A stretch of 41,793 bases of DNA from Echinococcus granulosus (GCF_000524195.1 NW_020170472.1:12055-53847), one strand, 5' to 3'. Counted from the stretch's first letter, positions 22,901 through 35,479 are shown. Notes: generated by a model from the sequence alone, not told the origin. Program-made: numbers and translations.

Positions 22901-25400
22901 ACAAGACTGCTAAATTGCACAACCTTATTGCAGTTTTGGATTTCGATTGGGCGGTTAACTGTCATCCAATCCACAGTGATGAACTGGGAAGTCATTTGTT
23001 CATGAACCGTATCGCATTCTGCCCACCTACTTCAATTGTTGTTTAATTTTGTCCATTTTCTAAAAAGTGAGTTTGTCCAAGTTTTTATAAGCATCACTTG
23101 GAATTTCATGCTTAAATGCTTATTGATAATATAAAATGAATTGAATGGCCTTTGTTTAACGTAAAGCCTTTGAATTCTAGCTTATAACGATGCTGGGCAA
23201 AGGATTAAAAAAGACCTTTTTTTGCCTGGATGTGTCTAAGTGGTGGTGAACTGTGCACAAGATGTCCAAGAATGAAATTGCCCTGTCGTCGAGACCCATG
23301 CCATTGTCAGTGTTTTTAGACTAAAGTGTTGATGTTTGTAAGAGCAAAAGCCGTGGAAGAACCGAAAAAATAAACAAGACAGATAGTATTTTTTTGATTA
23401 GCAAACATTATTGCAACTCTCAGAGCTTTCTTTGAAGACGAAGGAGGCCACAATGCATGAGCAAAATATTCATTGCCGGTGGCATGGTCCAAAGTTCAAG
23501 TCACTTAGCAGAAATAGAAAGTGAGGGGCCTAAGGTACCTACGACACCAAAAGGAAGGTTTAGACTGACATACAACTCATTGCGTTCTCATACTATATCC
23601 TAATTATACTGTTTACTTTGTACTCCGCTCTGGATGTGAAATTACTGCCTCGGCAGCATATGAAATGAGAAAGGATTTACAACCATTTTCCGGTGTTTTA
23701 GCTCTGTCCTCTTGCTTTTATTTAAGATGGTGGTATTAAAAGAATGATCTGGGGTGAAAGAATGCAGTGCTGGAGCATTTTATTGTCAATTTACCGCTAG
23801 CATTTACGACCAAGGCTTTGAGGTTTTAGGGGTTTGCAGACCTTTTAAAGGGTTTATCGCAGCTCTGATTTATTGACGATCATAAAATGATATTGCCTAT
23901 TTGGTGTGCAGAGGGATTGGACTGGTACGGGCGCAGTCAGTATTTAATTTCACTTGTGAAGAAGTGTAACCTACTAGAACAGAACGGTAAATCTGCTGAG
24001 AGAAGCATTCAAGAACTGCTGCAGCCTTGGAGCTATCATGCTTGGTCTAATTTTTAGGCGATTCCTGTGTTATACTCATGACTATTGCCCATTACTCCTT
24101 CACTGAACCGCCATAAATTTCCAGCAATTATGAATTTCGAGTTCTGCACAAAGCAAACTGTTTCATCGCCGAAATTGAAAGGGCAAAGTAGGGCTTATGC
24201 TAAAAGTCGTTGCACTTGCTGGTATTTATGTGACAATAGTAATCGGAAAGGGATTATTATACTTCCTTATCCCGCATTGGCCAGGGATTTAAAATTGAAG
24301 ACTTGTCAAAAGTTCAAGCCAGTTCATCTTTCTTAAAGTGAGTAATGGTAGACATATTTTTACTAGCGCGCATTCATCATCTCCTCTTTCATATTTGGCG
24401 AATAAGTGAATAAATGGGACCTCTGCTCTTTGGGATCTGATTTGCTTGCCGCTGTCATCAGTACGTTGCTCGAATACAGCATGAACCCGGGGCCGATGAG
24501 AGGCCATGGATATAGCCGGAAGATCATGAGGAGCTTGTGCAGCCCAACATGCATCTGGTGAAATACCATAAACGATACACAGAAACATACTTCAACTCAT
24601 ATTATTTCTCAAATAGCTTCAGGTAGTCACCATCTGCTTTAGACCTAATACACATATTAAGGAAATTGATTTCAAAGACAAGTATTGTCTTTAAATAAAA
24701 GGTAAATCCCCGTCCAAGACATTAATTAGTTGACTTATGCTCTCGCCTTTGGTTAAAAATCGTTGTGAATGAAGGCGTGAAATCAATCATGCTGGAATCC
24801 AAGAGGTCAAATCTGAAAGAATGAACAAGTTTCCTCTAGTTATTTTTAAGCAAAGACCATATTTTACTAAAATATTTTGTTTCTCTCAAAAGTTGTGCTT
24901 TTTAAATAATTTGCAGTTAATTCTTTAAAATTTAATTTAGAGCCAACTCTAAGTCAATTTTGGCGTACATTAGATTTAACCTCTTTTAACTCCTCGCTGC
25001 TTTTTTTTAAAAAGGAAGCCTCAAATTGGAATTCGTGCCTACTAGGCTGTGCACCAGTTCAGATTCCATCCTATCTATCAGTGATTTCGTCTTTCCAATT
25101 TTTAAAAAAATTTTAGTGGATTTATTTTAAAACTATCTTTTCTAAGAAAAGGTGAGCAAGAATACACAACATTTAGTGTCGAATTTCCACTTTGAATGAC
25201 CGAGTGAGAGAATTCTTGAATGTCCATAAATTTGCTCCGAGGAGGTTAAGCAGATACCTCAGTTTTATTATGTTTATTTGTAACCAACTAAAAATACCAA
25301 AATACCAGTCTTATCTTTAGCTCTACTCACCTAAATTGAAGAATAGGACAAGGATATTTTACAAAATCTTCAACCGTTGCAACTTGAGGTTATGTTGCAT
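19955..25400. other. Unassigned DNA, no gene and no clear repeat partner
   Basis: Over 5.4 kb I found no recognised gene, RNA or transposon domain, and no convincing match to modules P-V. Open frames up to 99 codons occur, for example 24289-24588 on the minus strand with an overlapping 68-codon frame in another phase on the same strand (24363-24569). Neither resembles a known protein. The only structural item is the hairpin at 21507-21539. Weak, undetected copies of the family remain possible. Confidence 0.35.
21507..21539. repeat. Perfect inverted repeat (13-bp arms, 7-base loop)
   Basis: TAAAATCAACCAA (21507-21519) is the exact reverse complement of TTGGTTGATTTTA (21527-21539), separated by TTACAAT. 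It could form a stable stem or cruciform. No T-run or gene nearby suggests a terminator role. It may be the remnant of a small foldback element or a chance palindrome. Confidence 0.75.
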
Positions 25401-26110
25401 TTGTATCAAATAGGTCTGCTTTTGTAAAACGGTTTTACACCTGAGGATCATCTCACTTTCCAGGTTAGAGTTACACCTGTGCTTAGGTTGATTTACTCAC
25501 CTGAACCCAATGTCACAAATATGCTAACGGCAACGCAGCCAGTTCAGTTATGCCTCTCCTTCAGTTTTTGGGGAGATTGGAGTTTCTAGACTGTGTTGAT
25601 AGAAATTGATTTTTTTGTTCATCGCGAGTTTGTATAGTCAACAACTTTGAAAGAGATACTACTCAGAGGAATGATGTTATTCTCTATGATAGGGTCGAGT
25701 CAAGGTGCTCAAGCCGTCTAATCTTCTTCACTATCGTAACTAGCTTTTTTTGGAAGAGAATATTTTCTGAACGTTTTTTATTTTTGAATCATCTTGTTAT
25801 TCTGCAAGGTTTACCTTAGAGGATGTGCTTACGCACAAATTAAGTTGAGGAAGTAACTAGTTTCTTTTATGCAAAGTTTTCCCCAAATTTGACGTCCCCT
25901 AATGAGTGAGAAATAAAAAACGCCTGTGGTATATGTTCTACTGACATAAATAATGAATATGAACAAACCCGAAGTACACATAACATCGAGGAATTCACAA
26001 TCACAGAAGACGTTCCTATTTAAAGTTTTTTGACTTTTAAATAAACCAGCTAAACAACTCTTTCTGCACCCATTATTGATATTCCGGAAGCATCTGTACC
26101 ATGCAATCTC
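25400..26110 (-). repeat. Repeat module V, minus-strand copy
   Basis: The reverse complement of about 25650-26140 follows the end of copy B (41050-41460). Exact anchors are a 13-base match (26003-26015 against 41188-41200), CTTAATTTGC (26122-26131 against 41066-41075) and an 11-base match (25846-25856 against 41351-41361). The lower boundary is uncertain because similarity fades near 25650 and the partner runs out at the window edge. Confidence 0.65.
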
Positions 26111-27200
26111 ACTGCTTCTCGCTTAATTTGCGAAGGCTTCATCAGGATTCACTTTATAAATAGTAACAACCTTTTCATGTCTAAAAGTCAATAAAAAATT
26201 GACTCATATATATTAGAGGCGGGAATCCTCGTATACTACAGCGGCATGCGAATCGTACCTCCATGTGTGCTCCGGAACGAGGCAATGAATGTATCTACTC
26301 TGAATTCTTATTCTTCTGCAACTCTCTGCTTTCCATCACAGCCATTAAGATTAAAGTAATATAACAAGCCCACAACCGAATAGCTAGTTGCTAAACCATT
26401 CTACTCACATCAGCAGTGCCGCTTTTTCAGATCCTTCATCGTTGTGTACAAGTATGGAAAAGCAATGGACTGCACCCCCCAGCATTAGTCAATCGTCGAT
26501 AGAAATCACATTAAAGGGTACCCTTTTACCCACAGGATTTCGCCATTTATGAAGAATCGAAGATAGAGTCACAGGTAAGGGATGTGAATTTTAAGTTAAT
26601 TGTCCCCAAACGGACTAGACTTTCTTGGCGTAGACCTCTCCGACTTGGCTCGTCGTAGGGCAAGTGAAAGCAAATGTTACCCGCAAAACAGTCCACACGT
26701 CTTTTAGCCTGAATTATGATAACGTCTTCAAGTTGAATTTGTTGCTGCGGTGCTGGTAAATAAGGTTATAATTCCCATTCCCTTTTACTCCATTACCTAT
26801 GCTAATCTTAAAGTCTTTCCACTGATTGGAAGGAAAAACGGTGGGGTATACTCGGTGGAGGGAGAACTTGGTATTTTAAGGCTTGAACAGAAAATGCTGA
26901 CAAATGAGATAGCTTGTCATTACTAGGTGCCATAATCGAGTCGAATACTTTGCATTTGATTGGCTGCAAGGTAGCTAGAAAACTTCATAGACTCCAATGT
27001 ATATTTGGAGGCATTTCCCTCATACTCGCTAATGAAAAGAAATATCTGCCGTTATGTGGCCTTTTACTGAAAGCAGGCAATGGAGACTTGGCCACCTCTT
27101 CCACTTTGCATATGATTACATCTTGCGAAAATGGGGCAATGGTAGCCCATTAATTAAGCATTATTAGAGGAATAGGCGTACGAGGGGGAAGTAGCACAGC
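26110..27200 (-). repeat. Repeat module U2, copy E (minus strand)
   Basis: The part at 26220-26330 matches the reverse complement of 14200-14320, and 26380-27200 matches copy F (17560-18345), including the 17-base identity at 26666-26682. With V below and U1, S and P above, it forms a minus-strand series reading P, S, U1, U2, V from 31.8 down to about 25.5 kb. A 79-codon plus-strand frame at 26914-27153 is broken in the other copies. Confidence 0.8.
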
Positions 27201-28090
27201 CCTCTCTCACACTCTACAGAGCAAATATTGACACTGGGGAGTTTTGCTAAATGAGGTCTTGAATCACATTCTTACATGCATCTGAATGGCTTCTGACTAA
27301 CTAACTGGTGCCATGTGTTTCAGAAGTGGCCTTTGGTTCACTTCCTTGTCAACTTTATGACCCATTTGACTATCGTCACGCAATTGTATCCTAAGCCGCG
27401 AGCTCAGACCCTGTAGCACTGCCGATCCGTAGGAGCAAACCGGAGCAATGCCACTGTAGAAGACTGAATGTTTTACTAAGCTAGATCTTGTAGTTGTTCA
27501 TAGTGCAATGTTAAGCCTTTCTGTCGTGATCTCAGATAGGTGAAATACAGTGCGATGTCTACGATGATCTAGATTATTTGTGCAAGAGACGTGGGAGGTA
27601 AACCACTTAATAATCCAAATGGAACAATTTTATGGAGATGCAGATTTTTTTCCAGTAAAATGAATTACAATCCTCTGCACCTAGCCACACTGTCGATTGT
27701 GTTTTGTAGCTTAGCTAAATGGAAAGTTAAGTCGGTCACTGAGTAGTGAACAGCGATGTGTTTGTCCAAATAATAATCTGCTGAAGAATAAATCGGTGGC
27801 TTTTATAGCCGCATTTGTTTATTAGGAATGTATATATGATGGAGGAGTCATCGAAAGTAATGTTATCTCCGATAAATCACATGTTGATGTTTTCAAATGA
27901 TTAGGATATCAAATATTAGAACTTCTGTCTATTTGTGGAGATATTTCGCCTAATCACAACCACTGCCACTTTATTAAGCGTTAGAAATGCGGATAAAATA
28001 ATTGCCTCTATGGTCATCTAAGCGAATTTCGCGCATTTGGCTGCAATATATTGCAAAACTTTACAGAGTCAAGGCAGCAACTGACTTCTA
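27200..28090 (-). repeat. Poorly alignable stretch between U1 and U2
   Basis: By position this should be the middle of the minus-strand copy (counterpart of 11766-13500). Only short patches agree, such as CTCCACAA-like sequence in the reverse complement near 27935 against 11828 and 39933. No gene is evident. Confidence 0.3.
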
Positions 28091-28260
28091 CAGGTATAAT
28101 CACTCATGTCATTTTATGTTTTTAAACATATGCCACCGCAAAAACATCAGCAAGAATGTCAGATCCCTATATTTATCAATCCGTGCTGCCATATTTTCGT
28201 ACTTTCAGATTTTATAGAAGGGCAGGGACACTAGACGTGGTGTCTCATATCACAATTTTG
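28090..28260 (-). repeat. Repeat module U1 fragment, minus-strand copy
   Basis: The reverse complement reads GACACCACGTCTAGTG and goes on to an ATGGCAGCACGG motif, matching copy A at 11628-11690 (ATGGCAGCACGGGTTGGTAA) and copy B at 39588-39670. In copies A and B it lies over 2 kb downstream of S. Here it begins within about 100 bases of S, so module T and the start of U1 are missing. Confidence 0.7.
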
Positions 28261-28344
28261 AGTCTAACGTTAGGATGCATATTAAGCCACAGAAATGAGG
28301 AATTGGAAAAATTACTGCTTATAATCCTGTAGTCTATCCGAATA

Positions 28345-29590
28345 TGGAGCCTTCTCTCACCTGTAAAGTTACCGTCTTCGCTTATGCGTGAGCTGACATG
28401 TTCGAAGGTTATCAAAATACCTCTAACAAAAGCAGATGGAATCAGACTTTGGACAGGCGACAGACACAGGCACCATGTGTAAAGTTAAAACCGCGAAGCC
28501 ACTTTGCCAAACTAGGGGTATAAAAGGTGTTAAAGAAGTTGCAGGAAGGCTGATTGTGCAAGGAAGATCAAACTTAAAATCATTTTTCTAGTTAAATGAA
28601 AAATTTAACTTCATTCAAATTAGAGATACGTTGGGTGTATGTCCAAATCATCGATTTGGTTAAGCAGGCACTCAAGGCTCAGTTATCGTACTTCTACTAG
28701 CCAGCATGGACTTCGAATCCTGTCCTTAGCCTCTCAGTCCTCCTATACACCGGCGATAGATATTCAGTACTATTACCATGACATTTTGACCTCTAGAGAG
28801 ACAAAGGCACTGCTGTATTACTTTGCCAGAGTGACTGATCTACTTTTAATCCGAAACGCGGCTAAGATAACCATTGGTTTTTTGGACAAAATAGGCAGCT
28901 GTAAACATCACAAAGTGCACTTGTGAGTCGCAAAAAAATTAGCATCATCCAAACTCAAGAAATTGTTTTAAAAATGAAGTTGCGCCTATAGAATTGGCAT
29001 CTCATTTCCCTCATTGTGTGAACTCGATGGTGTGGATAATGTGTTCTGTCCATTAAGCCTTCGTCCATGGATAGATGAAAGATTTGCTAGTTGTCGAACT
29101 GCGTGGGTGACGAAAGCAGGGCACCTCGCACCAGAACAACGAGTCATGCTTGCAAAAGATTACGACGGAATTATCGGGACTGCCCAGGGCCTGTCTGTGT
29201 AAAATGCACCCTTATCTACTCCGGTGGGTGAGTGACTAGTCCAATTTGCATCGCAAATGCCGGGAACAGAGTAAAAGCGTGACTTCATTTGTTATACAAA
29301 CCAGCCACATTAACAAACGTCTCAAATCACACGTCAATGCTGAATTCATTTGCCAATCCCAGACCTCAAATATAACATTTTGATTTAGTTTGAGATAGTG
29401 CTAGAAGACAAATAGTTTCCGTGCATCGCACATCCTTTATTCACTCTCAAACACGCCCAAGGGGTACATTAGTGGCTTGCTTTTTCCTTCAAAGTTACAA
29501 GAAAAACCCTTTTGATACTACTTTAATATGCCGTATGTTTGCTAGCCTTCCTAAGTGTTATAATGTTTACCACCACAGTGTCCGGGTGTT
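28345..29590 (-). repeat. Repeat module S, copy D (minus strand)
   Basis: Reverse complement of the copy at 4740-6010, about 80% identical in the best parts. The exact 19-base run at 28344-28362 matches 5986-6004, with 15-base runs at 28461-28475 and 28443-28457. Similarity continues through 29100-29290 (5070-5240 in copy C) and 29440-29580 (4760-4920). Open frames of 62-95 codons on the plus strand (28639-28926, 29014-29202, 29421-29621) are opposite to the module's orientation and are interrupted in copy C, so I do not call them genes. Confidence 0.88.
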
Positions 29591-29800
29591 CCGAATTGTT
29601 ACCTTTATAAGAAATGCTTAAAAAATTCTGCCACGATTTTTTTAAAGGTCATTATTTATCTAGCATACTCTGAAAGCCCTACTGATATTTATTCTTTAGA
29701 AAAAAGATTCCAAGCTTTTGAATTTTCTTTAAATTTACTGTTTGTCTACTTATGTTAAACACCTACGCTATCAACTTTCCTCAGACTGATTACATTATTC
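29590..29800. other. Short junction between P and S where segment Q is missing
   Basis: Only about 210 bases separate modules S and P here, against 2.15 kb in the left arm. The sequence is AT-rich and does not align clearly to either end of Q. It may be the remains of a deletion, or the ancestral spacer before Q was inserted. Confidence 0.45.
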
Positions 29801-31790
29801 ATTAATGTGGCTAGGAGCGATGCCTTAATACGTCAATCTTAAGTGTGTGGAGAAGATCTGTCAGATTGACTCGGCTTCTTTCATTTCATATGGAACTGTC
29901 AAACGTTACAGGTATCTGCCACGGATGAGTGCCACTGCATCACATCAGTTTTACGTAACATTACGGTGAACTGTTTTACCACTAAGCCGGGAGGATTCAA
30001 CAGTGCACTACTGCTTTTTCGCATAAAAACTTGAGCTACACTTTTCTGCATTACTAATTAACGTCATATAAAGGGAGTTGCAGCATACTAGATAACAGTA
30101 TTTAAACCTATGCGCTGCAAAATGCAGCTGGACCTTCGGTTTTGCACCTTTCAGCTGCATTCTGATCTCTCCTCAATCCACTTCCTTCGATGTACGAAAG
30201 AAACCCCAACAAAAGTATTGCAAGTTCGGGAGTGTTGCTATTGGCTCTTCAAATCTCTCGCCTCATCATCATTAGATCAATTGTTCCGTTCCCATCACGA
30301 GCTGTTGTTACAATGGCCGGACTAAAGTGTGCGCATCAAAGCATGCACTGCCAAGCAAGAAAGTGAAAATATATTCCAAAGTTACTCGATTTAGCATATT
30401 ATTTTAATAAAATGAACTTATATTTATTTGGATTACTAAAAACTTAACTTTATGAGCTTCAATTTACAGATAAACAAATAAATAGCCATCTATAAAAATC
30501 TTTAAATGAGAAGTCCGACTCACGAACTATCCGCTTTTATTCCTCTGTGCTTCTAGGACCTCAGCGGTGACAAAACGTAATCCTTCCTACTTCTAAACAG
30601 CGGCATAAGTCGGCTCACCTCTTCATACGACAAAGTGGGTCGCTACCGGCCTGTAATGAATTTACTTAATACAAAGTGGACTGATAGATGAGTAGATGGA
30701 TAAGTTGGTGGATGGTAAATCTATGATGAAACATTAAGAGTTGATATGAGGATTGAACTGTGAAGATCGCTGAGCGTGGTTGAATTTGCTTAGGATGGAC
30801 TTAGTGTACTCCTCTGATGTTCATCCGTTTCGAGTTTCCCGATAAAACAGAAAGCCGATGCAGCCTTAGAATCTGAATTAATCAAAGCTCTAGGATAGCC
30901 TTTCCCCTAATTTTACAGAGGGTGATTTTTAAGTTCTTTAAAGCATGCCAAGTCAAGAATTATTGTGACACTGCGGAATCACAGACACTATCAAGATTTT
31001 AATTGGGTTAAATAGGAATAAGTTCTGGGGAATAAGTGGTCTTGAATATCTACAACGCCTACACAATCAGAGCACCGTAAATGCATATGTCCGATTTGTT
31101 AATATGCTGACTTAGAGGATAGCCCCATTCCTTTCTCTTTAGCTTTTTTTTATTTATTTATTTATAAGCACACGCAGAGCTTGCCTAAACACACTAATAA
31201 TGGGTGGAAGAACTTGACGAGGAGAAGTTTTGAAATATTACAAAAATGTTCAAGGTCCCAAAACTTGGAATAAAATTTTAAAGTGATTGATTGAGAATAC
31301 CTCTTTCTGGCTTGGAGACATCCTCGTTAAGTCATTCGTTTGAGATTTGCACAGTTCCATTACATATGGTCACGTCGAACCCGGGGCTTTTGGACTTGTA
31401 ATGGAAATGGGTCCATGTTTCAAGGCATATTAATTTCATGTCTCCCTTTCAAAAATAGTTTTGTCCTAATGCATCCATAGGCTTATCGAAATACTTGTCA
31501 ACCTATATAAGGCAAATTAAGATAACTCCTAGGGTGAGCTCCCACCATATCTCCATCAAGTGTGCTAAATCACTAAAGTGAGGCAAATTTCACAGTTTAT
31601 TTTAATTTCACCGCCTGGTTTTATGTCATCGATTAAATCAGTTAAATTGGTTTGCCATTTTTATATAAAAGTACAGTTAATTTTATAAAAGGCAAAAGTG
31701 CTTTAGGAGCTGAAATTATATTTTGTCACATCCACCGCATTCACAACGGTGGAAATCAATGGGGAATGCATTGCCAGACGTGAAGTGTCC
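29800..31790 (-). repeat. Repeat module P, minus-strand copy (right inverted arm)
   Basis: Reverse complement of 1-2590 minus 255-795. Anchors are listed for the plus-strand copy. The pairing continues through 30540-30570 (1878-1905 in the left arm), 31040-31260 (1085-1330) and 31580-31790 (1-200). A TTTA microsatellite at 31144-31165 lies inside and is absent from the left arm. Frames such as 30110-30325 are not conserved. Confidence 0.85.
31144..31165. repeat. Simple repeat (TTTA)n with T-run
   Basis: A run of eight Ts is followed by repeated ATTT units. The matching region of the left arm (about 1160-1190) has no such run, so the expansion is private to this copy. Confidence 0.8.
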
Positions 31791-32280
31791 AAATAGGCGG
31801 AGTAAAAAGCTTTTTAGGAATAAAACCATTTAAAAGGCTTTTAACTTTGTTTTGGCTACACGGTCGCTTCAGGTTCAGCTTTGTACCTCCAGTGGGTGAC
31901 ACGGCCTCTGAATCATGCCACAAGACCTTCAGCCCTTCCACACATTGGCAATAGGTGTTCTATGCTAGTACTGTAGTTCTTTAGGCTTTAGGGAAAATAG
32001 GGCTTGCTACATTGATGCCAGAGGACAATTACCTTGATTTTCCAGATCTCTTGAGCACTACAGTTGTTTTGTGGGTGTTTTATAATGCTGACTGCGCTTT
32101 GATGGCCAAATTGCTAACTTGAAAAAGCGCTTCTTAATTTTTGTTGTGCAACCATCCAAGGCTTTGCCTTTGCACTTCCACTAAGTAGTGTGGCCTCCGG
32201 GTCATGTCAGTAGCCCCTTCTCCCTTAAGTAGGCCAAAATGCATTTTCTGCTGCAGTGTTGCATGCTTTCATCTTAATTT
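31740..32280. repeat. Tandem pair G (period about 300 bp)
   Basis: 31750-31960 and 32055-32275 are diverged copies in direct orientation. The best-matching part includes GTGGGTGACACGGCCTCTGA against GTAGTGTGGCCTCCGGGTCA, then CATGCCACAAGACC against CATGTCAGTAGCCC. The first unit overlaps the end of module P, so base 1 of the window lies inside a plus-orientation relative of the same unit. A minus-strand frame at 31756-31941 is not open in the second unit. Confidence 0.65.
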
Positions 32281-33229
32281 GGATCTCGAGATGCTACGGT
32301 AATTTAGTAGTAGAAAACTGAAAGTTTAGTCAGGATTAAAACCCATTTATATAATAACAACTCTATGATGAGGTCCCACTATATTTTATGTTAGTAATGC
32401 ATATTGTTGGTCACCAGAAGTTAACTTCAGCAATGTCATGGCAATAATGAGTAAATGGGAGTAATATTTCCTAAAGGTAATTTTCTTACTGAAGTTTGCT
32501 TAAGGGTTTTCTTTAAAAAGCATCTAGTGCATAAAATCGAAAGGAAAATTTTTTCACTTTTATTCCCACCGTCCTTCGATTTTGCGTGAAATTGCCGAAC
32601 CCCAAAAAGGGTGATCTTTGCTTTAGAAAGCATCAGTTAGGGAATAAGGTGAAGGAGGTGGAGGAGGCAGTTCCTCCCTATCCTTCTTTTTCGCTGATAG
32701 AAACCCAATTCCTTTTACCGCCAAGAATGAAAAGTTGGATCAGAGGAGGACTTCCTTCCTATTGATGTAATTAAATCCAACTATTTATCTAAAATGACTT
32801 TCTTCCAAAAACATCGAATTTATTTTGAAGTCTTTTAACACCTCGGCCCAGTTTCTCGGCTCGGGGTGATGCAGTGGTTGCCTTAAAAGTCATTGAAGTC
32901 AGACAATGACAGGCTCGATTACGTAAGATTACCCCTCCAAGGTCACTTCTTCCTACTAATCAGTCTGTCAACAAACAATTTACCAAAGCCATTTGCCATC
33001 TGCTACTGCATAATATATATGAAGAGCATTTGTATAAATCAAAAAAGCTAAATTATAAATTGCTTGGACTGTACACCAAGTAAAAGGCTTTTTTTGCAAA
33101 ATAAAAACATTTGGAATCACCCACAAAGTTAAATTTAAACTGTATATTGGGGTGGTTCTAGCTAAAGAATAATAAATGAATGTATATGGGATGGGCAAAT
33201 GAAAGGGAAGCTTACATGTGAAGGACTGA

Positions 33230-33610
33230 TCCTTTCAAATAGCACACAGATAGCAAAGTTGAAATGACAGATGTCTAGCACATCTCTGCAAATAAACAAC
33301 GACCTGCACTTTCTAAGCTTTTCAAAGTTGTGCAAAACAACTTAAGCATGCTCCATTAGAAATTGCCTCTTTCTGGTCACTAGAGGCATCCAAATCGCTG
33401 GGTTATGGTTATGCTGATGAGGCGGTAATAACACGCATGGCGACGTCCCGTCAAAGCGACAACACCTGCATTTTAAATACCTTTCAGCATTCCTAACTTC
33501 TGACTGGCATCAAACTGCCTAGTTTAGGAGGAAAAAAAGGAAATACCTACCTCTGAGCCAAAGTATTATATCCCTTTAGTAGTAAAATTGACTTTTCACC
33601 CATTGATTTG
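33230..33610. repeat. Internal duplication in R, unit 1
   Basis: Matches 34100-34440 in direct orientation. GCACTTTCTAAGC is paired with GCACTTTGTAAGC, CTTTCTGGTCACTAGAG with CTTTCTGGTCGTTAGAG, and TTATATCCCTTTAGTAG is identical in both. Copy A has this segment once (7430-7790), so the doubling is private to copy B. The spacing between units is about 0.85 kb. Confidence 0.75.
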
Positions 33611-34099
33611 CAATCAATAAACGATAGGATAAGGCCATTCATGGAAAACAGGCATGCTAATTCCATATTATGAGATTTGCGGCTCAATCAAGTCGTTTGT
33701 GAGACGACTTAATGTAAATAAATACCCGAAACCTTGAGCCTTTTAGTCGAAATATCCTTGGAACTTGTACCATTAGGCGCATTCCAGACGCCCATAGTAC
33801 TTAAAACCTAAGTTCGTCCCCTACTTTGAGTAACCTTTGCTTTTCCATCCAGTTGCATTATTGGACTTCCTTACACTCGTGACGAAAAAGCATTAACTGA
33901 AGTGTACATCATAATACCTTACTAGAACGAGAAATTGGGATATTTTTTTGAGAGATTGACAAATGCACTCCACATTTGAAATCTTTTGCACTAAATAGGC
34001 GGCATATATGACATTTTCAATGGTACTTAAATGGCGTTCTATAGGTGTAAAAGTAAGTGCTGTATGTGTGCTCTCCTTTACCGAACCGACTCTTTCCAA

Positions 34100-34440
34100 T
34101 AGTGCAAAGCCAGCGTTAATGAGCTAACAAATGTTAGACACATTGATACTCATTAATATTAGCCTGCACTTTGTAAGCCTTCAAAAGGCATTTGAGCATA
34201 TCCGACTTGAAAATGCGTTAACTTTCTGGTCGTTAGAGATGTCCAAATCAATCCGTCTTAGTTGTTACGATAAGGCTGTTAAAGCTCGCACAACATTTTT
34301 TTTCATCTAGTGATACTTTCAACATTTAGAATAGCCTTTCCACATTCTTGATTTTAGACAGGCACACAACTGATTGGGAAACCAACACTAGAACCAAGAT
34401 GTTATATCCCTTTAGTAGATGAGTTATCACTACAAGTGCT
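34100..34440. repeat. Internal duplication in R, unit 2
   Basis: Partner of 33230-33610. Its right flank (34575-34830) continues into the part of R shared with copy A, while unit 1's right flank (33610-34100) has no clear partner in copy A. The extra material therefore probably spans about 33600-34400. Confidence 0.75.
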
Positions 34441-35479
34441 GTTGTACTACCTCTAAAAGGACAAATGTTTGTTCTTGAGAGACTGTCAAAAGCGCTTGGA
34501 TTTATATGGGTGTATAAAAGGGAATGATGGATGTTGGACCAGTTAAGTACCTTTGAGAGACCAAACAAACAACTCACTCCTCTTTTCTACTCATGAATTT
34601 GCCGAATGTGCTCCATTATTTAAACAAAGTTATGCTTATTTGTGATTTCTTTTGTTTACATGGACCCCTATTCTTCGCAATTGGAATAATCTTCTTGTTC
34701 TCATAGTGTGCTCCAATAAATGCTTCATCGAATAGTCTATTACCTCATCTGTGCAGTTTGATTGATTTGTGAGAGCCTGTAAGTTCATGGAGTCCTTAGA
34801 TGCGGAGAGGAAATACGAGTCACGCCGGTGGTGCTGGTGGTGGTAGTCTAAGAAACAGGTCCAATTTAGCCATCATTCAGATTTAATTGCCTGTCAAATA
34901 ATCTACCCATCACATAAAAAGGACACCTTTCTTAAGCAAATTGTCCATCGAAGCCATGTCATACTTTCTCTAAACCCACAATTACATAGTTTGCAAATGG
35001 GCAGTTATCTGACAAAAATTGTTTGTTGAAAGGCTAGTGGGAAAGACTGATGGCGCCTCTGCGATCTTAATGTCCATAAACTGGTTACGATCGGTTGTGG
35101 GTATAACTCAACACAAAGTAATGATGACTGAAGCTAGTATGTCACCGGCTTTTACAGTGGCCTCGTTAATATATGAAGAATAAGGGTCACTGAGGATTAA
35201 TGACGCCGATCAATAGGGAGAAAGATAAAAGGATGGTGGGATGGATACGGGATGGCTACACTCGAGTAGGGCAATGGCCCTTTTAAGTAGTACAACGCTT
35301 TTTTATTCTCTGCGGTGCTGTTGGCCGACATGACGTTTCCATTGGAACTACCGGGATATGACATTGACTTTGGCAACCCTAAATTCCCTGGCATTTAAGG
35401 TACACCACTTTAGCACTACTGATTTCATAACACACTTAACTGCCTGGGTAGCAGACACACACAATCACCCTTAAATTTC

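Larger units (their letters stand above)
32450..35450 (+). repeat. Repeat module R, copy B
   Basis: Collinear with 6600-8800 (anchors given there). It is longer because a segment is present twice (33230-33610 and 34100-34440). The block at 32655-32760 repeats the AG-rich and CTTCCT-rich pattern of 6825-6930 closely. Minus-strand frames of 65-83 codons (32436-32633, 32980-33198, 34326-34577, 35197-35394) have no intact equivalents in copy A. No protein family recognised. Confidence 0.82.

Noticed and set aside
24289..24588. 99-codon minus-strand frame
   Set aside because: No recognisable domain, and a second frame overlaps it in another phase. Length is within chance for this much sequence.
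27390..27440. Similarity of CTGTAGCACTGCC to copy A near 9872
   Set aside because: Limited to roughly 20 bases without collinear support on either side.
28640..28720. TTCGAATCC-like string resembling a tRNA T-arm (B box)
   Set aside because: No matching A box, acceptor stem or anticodon arm could be folded around it, and the sequence is part of repeat module S.
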